Assembly (NCBI RefSeq): GCF_905397375.1
Contig: NZ_CAJPVG010000002.1
Coordinates: forward strand, 186,001-250,000
DNA from: Ralstonia mannitolilytica
GTDB lineage: Bacteria; Pseudomonadota; Gammaproteobacteria; Burkholderiales; Burkholderiaceae
Length of the DNA stretch: 64,000 nt
Reading direction: 5' to 3'
Positions 19,339-28,565 of the stretch are shown piece after piece (the stretch's first letter is position 1; the number at the start of each line of letters is the position of its first letter). A program made the position numbers and the translations under genes. The notes under the pieces are model-generated. The model was not told the origin of the DNA and did not search any database. It saw only the letters and a program-made list of their open reading frames with translations.

Positions 19339-19935
19339 ATGTCTAGATGCCGGACTCCCAAAGCGTTCTCCAGAAAGACCCACGGAAAAGCAATTGCTGC
19401 ACGCCCGAGCGCGACGCCGCTGTATCTGGCTGTGTGTCTGGCGATGATGAACAGCGCGCGCGCCGCCGAGGGCGAGACGCTGGTTGCGCAGATCGATCCT
19501 ACGCTGCTGGCCTACAACACGAGCTTCCTGCACGGCCAAGGGCGCCCGGCCGACCTGAGCGCCGTGCTGAGCTCGGGCAGCAGCGTGCCACCAGGCACCT
19601 ATCGTGTGGAGGTGGAGGTCAACGGCAATCTGGTCGGCCGTCGAGACATCGATTTCTACCAGGATGGCGACAACGCCAAGCTGCGGCCGTGCCTGACGGC
19701 CAAGATGCTGCAGGATTTCGGCGTCAACCTCAGTGCCATCACGCCGCCGCTGGACGTCAACAGCGAGGCTTGCCTCGATCTACCTCACCTGCTGGACCAG
19801 GCTGCGGTGGACTTCGACGCTGGCCGTCTGCAACTCAATCTCAGCATCCCACAGGCGTTTCTTTCCCGCGCGGCACGCGGCTATGTCGACCCTGCGCTGT
19901 GGGACGAGGGTGTCACCGCCGGCTACGTCAACTAG
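19339..19935 (+). pseudogene. Fimbrial usher, N-terminal fragment cut by the island
   Basis: 198 residues are left of an usher that is normally about 800-870. Signal peptide, then the PapC_N domain (EVEVNGNLVGRRDIDFYQ, LRPCLTAKMLQDFG) and the very start of the barrel (DEGVTAGYVN) where an usher would continue with Tyr. The stop at 19933-19935 is made by foreign sequence: the adjoining bases belong to a phage tail gene on the other strand. The pore, plug and C-terminal domains are missing and I do not find them elsewhere in the window, so the fimbria should not be assembled. Confidence 0.92.
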
Positions 19936-21917
19936 GCGGTCTGCTGAGTGCGGTCGCGATGTGCCCACGCGACGTTGAGATCACCGGCCACAACGGCAGG
20001 CTCAGTCTGGCCATTGAGGCGGATACGACCGGGTGGATACGGCAAAGCCTGCCGACCAGCCAGCACCATCGGCTGCCCATTGGCGGCCAACACAGGATCG
20101 CCCTGATCGGTCGATGTGCGAGGAATCGCGCCCACAAACATCGATTCGCCCGGGGCGCGTTCGGCACCTTCCGATGCCAGCCATTCGCCGACACCGATCA
20201 GCCGACTCCCCAAGGCATGTGCTTGGGGTGTGGTGTCGAGCACACCGCGTGCGAGATCGATGGTCGCGTCGGCGGCATCGAAGGCTAGGATGGCAACTGC
20301 CTCTGCAATCGCCCCACTGGCATCCACCAGATAGGCGTAGTCGCCCTCGGCCAGTCTCTCCGGCTGGCTGATGGCCGTCACCGGCATGCCGATGGCATCG
20401 ACCTCGCTGGCAGTCAAGGCTGCATCAAGCGTCAGCAGTGGTGCGTAGTCTTCGCCCACCACGGCAGTGAGGTCGCCGCCGGACGCGCCGGTAGCCAGTT
20501 GCCAATTCAACTGCCCGCTGCCACCGGCGGCGGCCAGCGCACCGAGATAGGTGTCCGTGTCGGTCAGGTAGGCCAGATCTGCGCGCGACAAGCGCCGGGC
20601 CAGTTCCCAATACGGCACCTCGACGGCCAGCACCACGGCGGGCGGCAAAGGTTCGATGGTCGGCTCTTCGACGTGCGGTGGCGGGGGCGACAGCACGGTG
20701 TTGCTCATCCCGAACACATCTTCCATGGCTTCGATGCGCCACTCGGCCGCGCCCAAGGTGCCGGTGTCGATGCCGGTGACGCGCACCACCATCTGATCCA
20801 CACCCAAGCGCGGCCAGTTCAGCAGGAACACGTCACCCGGCAATGGCGCACGTTCCAGCGTGTCGCGTGCCACTGTCAGACTCATCCGGGCCAGTGGTGA
20901 ACCCAAGGCACGCAGGTCACGCAAGGCCAGCCGCGCGGCCAGTGGCCCGTAGTTAACGCCCGGGTAGTCGCGGCGTTGATTGATCACGCCGCCTTGCAAC
21001 TGGATGGCGGCCAGGTTCTCGACCGTGACGGCAGCATCACCGCCGGTCTGCCAGTCGGTGTAGACCACCGTTAATTCGTTGGGCAGCTCGCCCCACTGGG
21101 CGCGCTCGAAGCGTTCCAGCCGCACAATTTCGTCAGGCCCCAACTGCGGCAGGCTGTCGATCCAATAGTCGTCGCGCAGCAGCTTGAGCTCAAACGTGCC
21201 TTGCTCCGGGTCGGTGTAGAGGATGCCGCCAATGTGGTCGATGACCTGGCCGATGAAGCTCTCGATGGGCTGCTGGCGCGTCCAGATCAGATTGAGGCCG
21301 AAGCCCTCGCTCGACAGGGCCCACGCTGCGTTCCAGAAACTCCAACCGATGGTGCTCTGCGGATAGCCCATACCCCAATGCGGATCGGTGAGGCACTGCA
21401 CCAGGATGTGTGCCGGGTTCATTCCGACGCTGATCTCATGGCCTTCGTCCTCATCCCAGGTGCGGACTTCAGCGTTCCACTCCATCCACGGAGCATCGAA
21501 CCAACCCGCCGTGAAGCGACGCACCCGTACCGCCCATGGCTTGATGTAAGGGTTGTTGGCCGCGAAAAGGATCTTGCGTGCCACCAAGGACAGCACGCCC
21601 CGAAATGCCGGAATGGAACTGCCGAGGCGACTCATCAGGTAGTCGTTGCGTCCTTGTCCGGCATGACCAGAAAGCACATCGACGGTTCCGACCACGCCGC
21701 CTTCGCGCTCGTCGCCGCCAAACAGCGTGGGCTTGTTGATCGAGAGGCTGGTCAGGCCATGCCCGCTGGACAGCGGCGCACGGTCGGCATCACCCCACGC
21801 GGTACGGTCGCCCATCTGAATCTCCTGCACGGCATCGACGGGTCCCTGGCACAAGGCCAGATGTAGCCCCATCCGGTAGCGATAGCCGACGGTTTGCTTC
21901 TTGCTGCTGCCACCCAT
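19932..21917 (-). pseudogene. Phage tail tip/host-specificity protein, 3'-truncated
   Basis: 661 residues. The N-terminus (YRYRMGLHLALCQGPVDAV) and the following body resemble large tail-tip proteins of long-tailed phages, which contact the host surface. The frame ends AWAHRDRTQQTA at a stop formed exactly at the joint with the usher gene: both stops lie in the palindrome CTAG at 19932-19935. It is therefore probably shortened at its C-terminus. It overlaps the 71-aa gene upstream by 3 bases, keeping a normal phage gene order there. A tail gene without head genes marks a prophage remnant. Confidence 0.75.
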
Positions 21918-22132
21918 CAGTCTTGCTCCTGCTGGCTGGATTGATTGCGGGCGTGTTCGACCACACGTTTTGCCATTGCATCGCTGGTGGCCAGCAAGGT
22001 TTCGGCGTCACAGCCATCGCGCAGGAAGGCCCGGAAATCCAGATCGTGACGCGCAAACCAAGTGCGCGTGCCGTTCACGCACAGGCCCACGGCGCGCACG
22101 TGATCGATGGTGATGACGGTCTGAGTGGTCAT
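21917..22132 (-). CDS. Small phage tail-module protein
   Basis: 71 residues, soluble, with VITIDHVRAVGLCVNGTRTW at the start and a charged C-terminus. I do not recognise a domain. It sits between the tail-tip gene and the Bro-N/tail chimera with overlapping start and stop codons on both sides, so it belongs to the phage late operon. The two Cys and HD pair do not form a known motif. Confidence 0.7.
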   Translation of the reverse strand: MTTQTVITIDHVRAVGLCVNGTRTWFARHDLDFRAFLRDGCDAETLLATSDAMAKRVVEHARNQSSQQEQD

Positions 22133-22950
22133 TTCTTGCCACCTTTCTTCTTGATCGGGTCGGCTTCCAGATCGCCGTACCAGACGACGTTGGAGCCACG
22201 CAGTAGCACGGTGCCGAACACGACGGGAATCGGTCGGCCTTCTTCTGCGGTGGGGGCATCGACGTCAGACAGGGACGCCGGTTTGGGTTCACCGGCCTCG
22301 GTCAGCTCCCATTCGTCACGGTCATTGCGGAACTGGAAGCCGTGTGACGCCAGTGACTGGTTCGTGGCCTTGGCCGAGCGGTTGAGCAATTTTCCGAGCT
22401 GGGTGGCGTTGAGCGCGCAGATCGGCTCATTGGCCGACGGCAGTGCGCGGCGCAACACCTCGGTGGTGATGCCCGTGTTCTCCTGAATGCAGGTGAGCGT
22501 TGCCGCCGCTGCGATGCCCGGCTTGACGCCCGGCACCTTCGCCACAGCCTCGCCGATCAGCAGAATCGCGGATACACGGTCATGGGTCGGTGCAGGCAAG
22601 GCCCCCAGCGCAGCGGGAGCGGTATAGCTGCCGGTCTTGCGGATCGCGGGCAATACCTCGTGGGTGACCCAGCGCTTGAAGCGCTTGGCGGCATCCTTCG
22701 TGCTGCCGAGGATCAGGGCGTAGAGGCCCGACTCGTTGACGTGGTTGGCGCGCTGGTTGCGTCCAAGGTTGTCGATGACGTCGCGTTTTGCGACATCATC
22801 CGAATCGACGTGTTTGGCGAGAGCATCGCGCGGATTCGACAGTTCCAAAGCTGCGCAGACGTCGGCGGCGTTGAACCACGGCTGGCCCGCGTCGTCGACC
22901 TGAACGCGCACAGCGTGCGCTTCAAACTGGAAGGGAATGATTGCACTCAT
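22129..22950 (-). CDS. Chimera: Bro-N antirepressor fused to a phage tail-module protein
   Basis: 273 residues from ATG 22950 (GGAG at good spacing). Residues about 1-100 are a Bro-N DNA-binding domain (WFNAADVCAALELSNPRDAL, KRFKRWVTHEVLPAIRKTG), followed by a typical antirepressor C-terminal region (NATQLGKLLNRSAKATNQ, RNDRDEWELTEAGE). The last roughly 45 residues (EEGRPIPVVFGTVLLRG through WYGDLEADPIKKK) instead look like the small protein usually encoded just ahead of the tail-tip gene. This suggests an in-frame deletion that removed all genes between the early antirepressor and the tail region. Whether the fusion is functional is unknown. Confidence 0.75.
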   Translation of the reverse strand: MSAIIPFQFEAHAVRVQVDDAGQPWFNAADVCAALELSNPRDALAKHVDSDDVAKRDVIDNLGRNQRANHVNESGLYALILGSTKDAAKRFKRWVTHEVLPAIRKTGSYTAPAALGALPAPTHDRVSAILLIGEAVAKVPGVKPGIAAAATLTCIQENTGITTEVLRRALPSANEPICALNATQLGKLLNRSAKATNQSLASHGFQFRNDRDEWELTEAGEPKPASLSDVDAPTAEEGRPIPVVFGTVLLRGSNVVWYGDLEADPIKKKGGKK

Positions 22951-22955
22951 GGCCA

Positions 22956-23432
22956 TTACTCCGAATCAAGGGAAAGAGTGAAAGACGGCTTGCCGGAATC
23001 CACGGTGCGAGCGGCAGCGAACTGCTGCTGCAAGGCAGGCGGCCAGTTCGTGAAGCGGGATTCGGAGACGGACAACTTGATGTCGAGGTAGCCCTCGACT
23101 TTCTCGCCTGACGCCACGATGCGTTCGGCGATTTCGGTCAATTGCTGCTGGTTCCAGCTGACCTTCTTGGGCAACTCGAACTTGAGCCGCAGCGGGCCAT
23201 CGCTGATGTGGGCGGTGCCGAAATCGCGGCCGGATTCGCGCAGCGCGGCGCGGGCCTGCTCCCCGTAGGCGGCGTCGAGCGCCGCATCGAACTTGGTGCG
23301 CGCCTTCTTGAGCCAGTCGATAGCCGCGTCGAGGTTTTTGTCGATCTCGCGCTTCTGCTCGGGCGGCAGTGCGGCCAGTTGGCTGACGGACATCTCGGCG
23401 ATGTCGGCGGGGAAGATAGTCAGATCGCTCAT
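22956..23432 (-). CDS. Conserved element protein, 158 aa (copy 1)
   Basis: 158 residues with no domain that I recognise: an N-terminal helical part (IFPADIAEMSVSQLAALPPEQ), a helical hairpin around DAAIDWLKKARTKFDAAL, and a conserved core DFGTAHISDGPLRLKFELPK. A near-identical copy lies at 44428-44907 with the same neighbours, so it is a core gene of the element family. Its stop overlaps the downstream ATG (TAATG). Position between an AlpA-like HTH and an antirepressor suggests an early phage or excision-control role, by inference. Confidence 0.8.
   Translation of the reverse strand: MSDLTIFPADIAEMSVSQLAALPPEQKREIDKNLDAAIDWLKKARTKFDAALDAAYGEQARAALRESGRDFGTAHISDGPLRLKFELPKKVSWNQQQLTEIAERIVASGEKVEGYLDIKLSVSESRFTNWPPALQQQFAAARTVDSGKPSFTLSLDSE
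22986..23432. repeat. Long direct repeat, left copy
   Basis: 447 bases closely matching 44461-44907 in the same orientation; the first 110 bases differ at only about two positions by eye. The 21.5 kb between the copies includes the TA operon, ptx operon and WYL/DUF262 region. Confidence 0.85.
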
Positions 23433-23443
23433 GGCCGTCCTCC

Positions 23444-23707
23444 TCACTGATACGCACGGGCGAAGGTCGAGTAGCGCGCAACACGCCGCTCGAAGGCCTC
23501 GATCTCGGAGATCAGGTAGGTGACGCGCGAGCCGACCTTGCAGAAGATCGGGCCCAGCTGGTCTTGACGCCACCGACGCAAGGTGTGGACGGACAGACGC
23601 CAGCGGGCGGCGAGTTCGAACTCGTTGAGCGCGAGCAGTGGCTCACCCTCTGGCAGCGGCGGAAAGAAGGTCCGCGCGGATTGAACAGGTGCAGGGTGTT
23701 TTTGCAT
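23444..23707 (-). CDS. AlpA/excisionase-like HTH protein (copy 1)
   Basis: 87 residues. LNEFELAARWRLSVHTLRRW is a MerR/AlpA-type winged helix start and KVGSRVTYLISEIEAFE is the wing and recognition region of excisionase-family proteins. GGAG precedes the ATG closely. It heads the minus-strand operon HTH, 158-aa protein, Bro-N chimera, tail genes. Such small proteins usually control excision or early phage transcription. The counterpart in the second element (44918-45261) is frameshifted. Confidence 0.85.
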   Translation of the reverse strand: MQKHPAPVQSARTFFPPLPEGEPLLALNEFELAARWRLSVHTLRRWRQDQLGPIFCKVGSRVTYLISEIEAFERRVARYSTFARAYQ

Positions 23708-23860
23708 GGTGGAACTCCTTTTGTTTGGGAGTTCCTATTCAATTCCTCCATGTCTTGGGCTTGCGCATGTCCGTTTTTGGCTTTGACTGGCAAGCAGCCG
23801 TCGCATGATCCGTGCGGCAATTCTTGTAAGTTGTTGATCTATATTGAATCTTCGCCTCTG

Positions 23861-23897
23861 TTTCGGATATTGCGATTTCGGTTATTTCGTTTATAAT
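23861..23897 (+). promoter_or_regulatory. Promoter of the HTH/PIN operon with repeated TTTCG boxes
   Basis: TTGCGA (23870-23875) and TATAAT (23892-23897) are 16 bases apart. Three similar decamers (TTTCGGATAT at 23861, TTTCGGTTAT at 23876, TTTCGTTTAT at 23885) overlap the promoter and may be the antitoxin's own operator. Confidence 0.6.
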
Positions 23898-23936
23898 GGC
23901 TTCAATGCGTACCTTGACCCGACGAGGAGACCCCTT

Positions 23937-24398
23937 ATGAACGCTCCCGCCATCCCCAAAACCCTGCCTTCTGCCGAAGACATTGCCCTGGCCCGAGAGT
24001 CCGGCCGGGCGCTGTCGACCGTCCTCAAGACCCGTGCTGATACCCAGCAGATCGACTTCCATGACGACCAGGGCGCAGTGCACACCGTGTCGATCCCGAC
24101 GTCGGCCCTGCGCCTGCTGCTTGATGTGCTGACCGAGATCGGCCAGGGCAACGCCGTATCCATCATTCCGATCCATGCGGAGCTGACGACGCAGGAAGCC
24201 GCCGACGTGCTCAACGTCTCCCGGCCTTTCCTTGTCCAGTTGCTGGAGAAAGGTGACATCCCGTTCCACAAGATCGGCACCCATCGCCGCGTGCGTTACC
24301 AGGATGTGATCGCCTACAAGAACCGCATCGATGCGGAACGCCGCAAGGCGCTGGATGAGTTGGCGGCCCAGGCCCAGGAACTCGGCATGGGGTACTGA
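23937..24398 (+). CDS. Excisionase-family HTH antitoxin
   Basis: 153 residues. ATG 23937 follows GAGGAGA. The N-terminal half (about 1-80) is unassigned; the C-terminal half holds an excisionase-type HTH (TTQEAADVLNVSRPFLVQLL, FHKIGTHRRVRYQDV) and an acidic helical tail. The gene stands 4 bases before a PIN-domain gene, the known layout of a type II toxin-antitoxin pair where the HTH partner neutralises the PIN ribonuclease and represses the operon. The repeats in its promoter fit autoregulation. Confidence 0.85.
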   Translation: MNAPAIPKTLPSAEDIALARESGRALSTVLKTRADTQQIDFHDDQGAVHTVSIPTSALRLLLDVLTEIGQGNAVSIIPIHAELTTQEAADVLNVSRPFLVQLLEKGDIPFHKIGTHRRVRYQDVIAYKNRIDAERRKALDELAAQAQELGMGY

Positions 24399-24402
24399 CT
24401 GG

Positions 24403-24975
24403 ATGAGTTCGCACTTCACCGTCGTCTATGACGCCTGCGTGCTCTACCCGGCACCGTTGCGCGATCTGTTGATGCATCTGGCGCTGTCGGATCTGTACCG
24501 GGCGCGCTGGAGTGACACGATCCACGACGAGTGGACGCGCAACGTGCTGGCCAGTCGGCCCGATCTCACAGCCGAGCAGTTGAACCGAACACGCCAGCTG
24601 ATGAACAGCCATGTCCGCGACAGCCTGGTCACCGGGTTTGAGTACCTGATCCCGTCGATCCAACTGCCCGACGCGGACGACCGTCATGTGGTGGCCGCCG
24701 CGATTCACTCGGGCGCGAGCCTGATCGTGACCTTCAACCTCAAGGACTTCCCGCCTGAGGCGCTCAAACCCTACAACCTCGTGGCCCAACACCCCGACGA
24801 CTTCATCGTCGACTTGCTGGATCTGTTCCCGGCGGGTGTGTTGGAGGCCGTAGCTCACCATCGGCGCTCACTCAAGAACCCGCCCAAGACAGCAGATGAA
24901 TACCTGGACACCCTGCAGGCGCAGGGCCTGACTCAATCGGTGGCGGTCATGCGCCAATGGACTGTGGCCATGTAA
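24403..24975 (+). CDS. PIN-domain toxin (predicted ribonuclease)
   Basis: 190 residues. PIN_3-type fold: first acidic residue in VVYDACVLYPAPLRD (about residue 8), then an acidic cluster in LPDADDRHVVAAAIHSGA and the final TFNLKDFP strand. These are the metal-binding residues of PIN nucleases. It follows the HTH antitoxin by 4 bases and is itself followed by a 750-aa gene 19 bases on, with a ribosome site, so toxin and unknown proteins are probably co-transcribed. RNA target unknown. Confidence 0.87.
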   Translation: MSSHFTVVYDACVLYPAPLRDLLMHLALSDLYRARWSDTIHDEWTRNVLASRPDLTAEQLNRTRQLMNSHVRDSLVTGFEYLIPSIQLPDADDRHVVAAAIHSGASLIVTFNLKDFPPEALKPYNLVAQHPDDFIVDLLDLFPAGVLEAVAHHRRSLKNPPKTADEYLDTLQAQGLTQSVAVMRQWTVAM

Positions 24976-24994
24976 ACGGCCGAAGGGAGAATCA

Positions 24995-27247
24995 ATGGGC
25001 AAGAAGACCCTGACCAACGCGCACTGCCTGCTCGAACTGATCGAGAAGGCGCATGTGACCAACCTCAAGCGCTTCAGCGGTCTGCAGGAGTGTCAGGCAC
25101 TGGCCCGAGGATTTGACTGGTCGCAAGACGCGGAGACACTCCCCACCGCACTGATCGAGCACGTCCGGCACCTTCGCAAAGAGCAACGTGACCCCGCCGA
25201 ACGCGAGGCACTGCGCATCCTGCGCCTGGCTTCGCCCAGAGGTGCGCAGATTCTCACCACCGTCGCAGACCAATTGCACGACAACGAGCTGATCGCTGCC
25301 TTTCTGGCCGAAGACGGCGGCGAAATCGGTCGTTCGGTCTGGATGCGCACCCACTCCGATGACGCGGCGCGACTGTTTGATGTTGCCGAATCGATCCTGA
25401 ACACCGGCGACATCCGGGGCAACAAGCGCCTTTTTGATGCCTTTGACATCCCCTGCGATGACGCACCACCGTTCATCTGGAACGACGCCATCAAGAAGGA
25501 TCTGGAGTCGCAGCTCACCAGCACCATGCGGCTGGCCGAGCCCTGCGAGGTCATCCATGTGCAGATGGCCGAAGAAAAGAAAAACGGCGACACCCAGCTG
25601 ACGCATTACCTGGTGGTGCGTTTTGCGGGTGACCAGGTCACGGCTGTGCAGATGCTCAACCGCAGCCGCAAGAGCTTCTGCTACTTCCCTGCGCGGGACG
25701 CGACCCTTGTCTACGCCCCTGACCGCAAGGTGGTGGAGGTCTATGCGCACACCCTGTCGACACGGGCCCCACTGGCCAATGTGCTGTCCAAACACGGTTT
25801 CAAGGCTCCGCTGTCGAGCCGACCGCTCAATCGCTCACGGTATGACCTGTCCCGCTTCGCGCTGCCACTGAAAGACACGAAACCCAAACTCGATGGCGTG
25901 CGCGTCGAGCGCCTTTATCTCACTGAAGCGAAGGCCTTGCTCGGGCACGCGACCGATACCGTCTCGCTGCACATCGACAGCTGCGCGGAACTGCACGAAG
26001 TCATCCATGAACATTGGAGCAACCACCCGTTCTCGCAACCCGGTGCCATCCTTGGCGTGACCCTGGTGGCCGACTTGGTGTTCGATGGCGAAACGGCTGA
26101 AACGCCGCTGTCCATCGTGCTGGCCGAGCCCGGCCGATGCAGTCTGCAAGGCGAGAAAGACGCACGCTTGCGGCAGGCTGGGACGCAGTTGCTCGAAGCC
26201 TTGGGCGTGCTCAAGCCCCTGCACCCGGGGTCAGGAATCGATGACCCGAAACTGGTGGTGCAGGTCGCACGCCTGCTGGAGTACGCCACCAACACGATGG
26301 ACGGCTTCGCCCTGGCGCAACTTGGTATCGACATCGACCGCTTCGAGGACGAGGGCATCATCACGGAGGGTGACCGGATCATCGAGAAGGTCGTCGAACT
26401 GGCAAACGGTGAGCACACCAGCGTCAAACTGGAGCGCTGTGCCGATGGCAATCAGGTACGTTACCGCGATCCACTGACGGGGGCGGATGTGGTGCTGCCC
26501 GCCAAGCACGCCCGGCGCTGGAAGGTGCACCTGAACTGGCTGCGCGAGGAGATCATCACGGCGCTGGGCACTGCACTGCAGAGTGTGCGTGGCACGCACC
26601 AGGACGAAGAGCCGATTTTTCTGGGGGAGCTTGATATCGATGGCCATGACATTGCGCTGTACTTCGCGGCCAAGATGTCCAGCGAGCGCCAGTACGCCAA
26701 GGTCGATACCGCCTTGCGCCTGCGTCCACGCAGCGTCCCCGGCATCCTGCTGACCACGGCATCGGAACCCTTTCCGTTTGCCGGAACTAACGTGGTGATA
26801 CCCATCGAGGACGTGCTGTCTGCTGCTGGTGCAACGACGGCCATCGACTTGGCGCAGTTGAAGCTGGCCTATCGCCACGGGCAACTGGCTGCCATGGGCG
26901 GCACCTCGGTTGCGCTGAAGCTCTCTCCGGATGGGTATGCCGCCACGCTATACCTCCCTGGACAAGCACCGTGGAAGGTGACGAACAAAGCCAAGATCAT
27001 GGTGCTGCAGCGTTTGGTCGATGCCCATGCAGCGGGCTCGCCGCACGTGAACACCAAGAAGCTGATGGAGGACACGGGCTGCGCTTCGCCATCCAACCTG
27101 TTCACCAGTAAAAACTCACCGTGGCGCAACTACCTCGTTCGGGTCAAAGGCTCGCATGCCTGGCAATTGAATCTGCCGACCGTTGACGCCCCTGTCGAGG
27201 ACGATGACCAGCCAGAAGCCGCCTCCGAAGTCATGGAGGATGCATGA
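24995..27247 (+). CDS. Unknown 750-aa protein of the HTH-PIN operon
   Basis: 750 residues; I do not recognise a family. It has no signal peptide or membrane segment. The N-terminal third is helical and charged, the middle contains mixed beta regions (TQLTHYLVVRFAGDQVTAV, ATLVYAPDRKVVEVYAHTL), and the C-terminus ends with an acidic tail. No Walker, nuclease or helicase motif is evident. AAGGGAG precedes the ATG. It overlaps the 405-aa gene by 4 bases (ATGA) and follows the PIN gene by 19 bases, so it belongs to a four-gene operon. A defence or phage-interference role is only a guess from position in a mobile island. Confidence 0.8.
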   Translation: MGKKTLTNAHCLLELIEKAHVTNLKRFSGLQECQALARGFDWSQDAETLPTALIEHVRHLRKEQRDPAEREALRILRLASPRGAQILTTVADQLHDNELIAAFLAEDGGEIGRSVWMRTHSDDAARLFDVAESILNTGDIRGNKRLFDAFDIPCDDAPPFIWNDAIKKDLESQLTSTMRLAEPCEVIHVQMAEEKKNGDTQLTHYLVVRFAGDQVTAVQMLNRSRKSFCYFPARDATLVYAPDRKVVEVYAHTLSTRAPLANVLSKHGFKAPLSSRPLNRSRYDLSRFALPLKDTKPKLDGVRVERLYLTEAKALLGHATDTVSLHIDSCAELHEVIHEHWSNHPFSQPGAILGVTLVADLVFDGETAETPLSIVLAEPGRCSLQGEKDARLRQAGTQLLEALGVLKPLHPGSGIDDPKLVVQVARLLEYATNTMDGFALAQLGIDIDRFEDEGIITEGDRIIEKVVELANGEHTSVKLERCADGNQVRYRDPLTGADVVLPAKHARRWKVHLNWLREEIITALGTALQSVRGTHQDEEPIFLGELDIDGHDIALYFAAKMSSERQYAKVDTALRLRPRSVPGILLTTASEPFPFAGTNVVIPIEDVLSAAGATTAIDLAQLKLAYRHGQLAAMGGTSVALKLSPDGYAATLYLPGQAPWKVTNKAKIMVLQRLVDAHAAGSPHVNTKKLMEDTGCASPSNLFTSKNSPWRNYLVRVKGSHAWQLNLPTVDAPVEDDDQPEAASEVMEDA

Positions 27248-28461
27248 CCGGCGTCGCGTACAAATGGCAGTTCGCATCACGGTTTCGGCGGCATGCCTTC
27301 GGCTGGCGTTCGGACACGCCCATCCAGCGCATCAAGGAGGCCTTGGCCGAGATCAAGCAGGTGGCCCGCAAGGAGCCGGTGCTGGCCGCCGAGGGTGCCG
27401 TTACCTTGCTGGAGAAGATCTCGCCCGCACTGGAGCAGGTAGACAGCTCCTCCGGGGCGCTGGGCTCCGCCGTGAACAAAGCCATCGAGACCCTGGTGCC
27501 CCTCATCGTCAAGGCCAACGTCGAGCCCAAACAGCGGCAACGCTGGCTGGATCGGTTGTGGCAGGCGTTGCAGGACGATGAAATACCCTACATCGAACTG
27601 CTGGGCGACCACTGGGGTGAACTGTGTGTGACGCCGGACATGGCCTCGCGCTGGGCCGATGAGTTCATCCCTGTCGTTGAAAGCGTGTGGAGTCCGAGCG
27701 CATCTGGGCATGGCTACTTCAAGGGCACCAGCGCCTGTCTGTCCGCGCTGTTCGCGGCAGGTCGTCATGACGAGTTGCTGGCCCTGATCGACAAGGCGCG
27801 GTTCAAGTGGTGGCACGACCGACGCTGGGGGGTGAAGGCCTTGGCCGCGATGGGCAAGAAAGCCGAGGCGATCCGTTATGCCGAGGACTCACGCGGACTC
27901 AACGATCCGGGCTGGCAGATCGCTGAGGCCTGCGAGGCCATCCTGCTGTCGTCAGGCTTGGCCGATGAAGCCTACCGGCGCTATGCCATCGAGGCCAACC
28001 AAGGCACCACGAACCTGGCCACCTTTCGTGCCATCGCCAAGAAGTACAGCCACGTTCCACCGGAGCTCATACTGCGGGATCTGGTCGCCAGCACGCCCGG
28101 CACAGAAGGCAAATGGTTCGCTGCGGCCAAGGATGCGGGCCTGTTTGCGCTCGCCGCTGAACTCGCCAATCAAAGTCCTACTGATCCCCGGACCTTGACC
28201 CGCGCCGCCAGAGACTTCGCAGTCGACCAACCGCAGTTCGCCATCCATGCCGCTCTGTCAGCGCTGCGCTGGATTGCGCGTGGCCACGGTTATGAGATCA
28301 CCGGCGCAGACATCCTGGACACAGCCCATGCCTTGCAGCAGGCGAGCACGCAGGCGGGTGTCGATCAGCAGCCACTGTCAGCCTTGCTTGCACCGATTTT
28401 GGCTGAGGCGCCGCCACGCCATCTTCTGCATCAGGTGCTGTCGCCATTCGTCAAAGCGTAG
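27244..28461 (+). CDS. Unknown 405-aa helical-repeat protein of the HTH-PIN operon
   Basis: 405 residues, soluble, Ala-rich and helical throughout, with repeating helix pairs (WGVKALAAMGKKAEAIRYAE, EACEAILLSSGLADEAYRRY) that look like TPR or similar solenoid repeats. The C-terminal block ALRWIARGHGYEITGADILD slightly recalls the DUF6880-type family, but I cannot confirm this. The start overlaps the stop of the 750-aa gene, implying coupled expression and probably a complex with it. No catalytic motif is seen. Confidence 0.8.
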   Translation: MTGVAYKWQFASRFRRHAFGWRSDTPIQRIKEALAEIKQVARKEPVLAAEGAVTLLEKISPALEQVDSSSGALGSAVNKAIETLVPLIVKANVEPKQRQRWLDRLWQALQDDEIPYIELLGDHWGELCVTPDMASRWADEFIPVVESVWSPSASGHGYFKGTSACLSALFAAGRHDELLALIDKARFKWWHDRRWGVKALAAMGKKAEAIRYAEDSRGLNDPGWQIAEACEAILLSSGLADEAYRRYAIEANQGTTNLATFRAIAKKYSHVPPELILRDLVASTPGTEGKWFAAAKDAGLFALAAELANQSPTDPRTLTRAARDFAVDQPQFAIHAALSALRWIARGHGYEITGADILDTAHALQQASTQAGVDQQPLSALLAPILAEAPPRHLLHQVLSPFVKA

Positions 28462-28565
28462 CGACCAGCGCCCGGCCATCGAGCCGCGCCGATTAATCAG
28501 CGTTGAGATTTACTTCGGAAAATCGGGCTCACTATCCCTGACGGTTGCAATTCCTCGGAGCCGTC

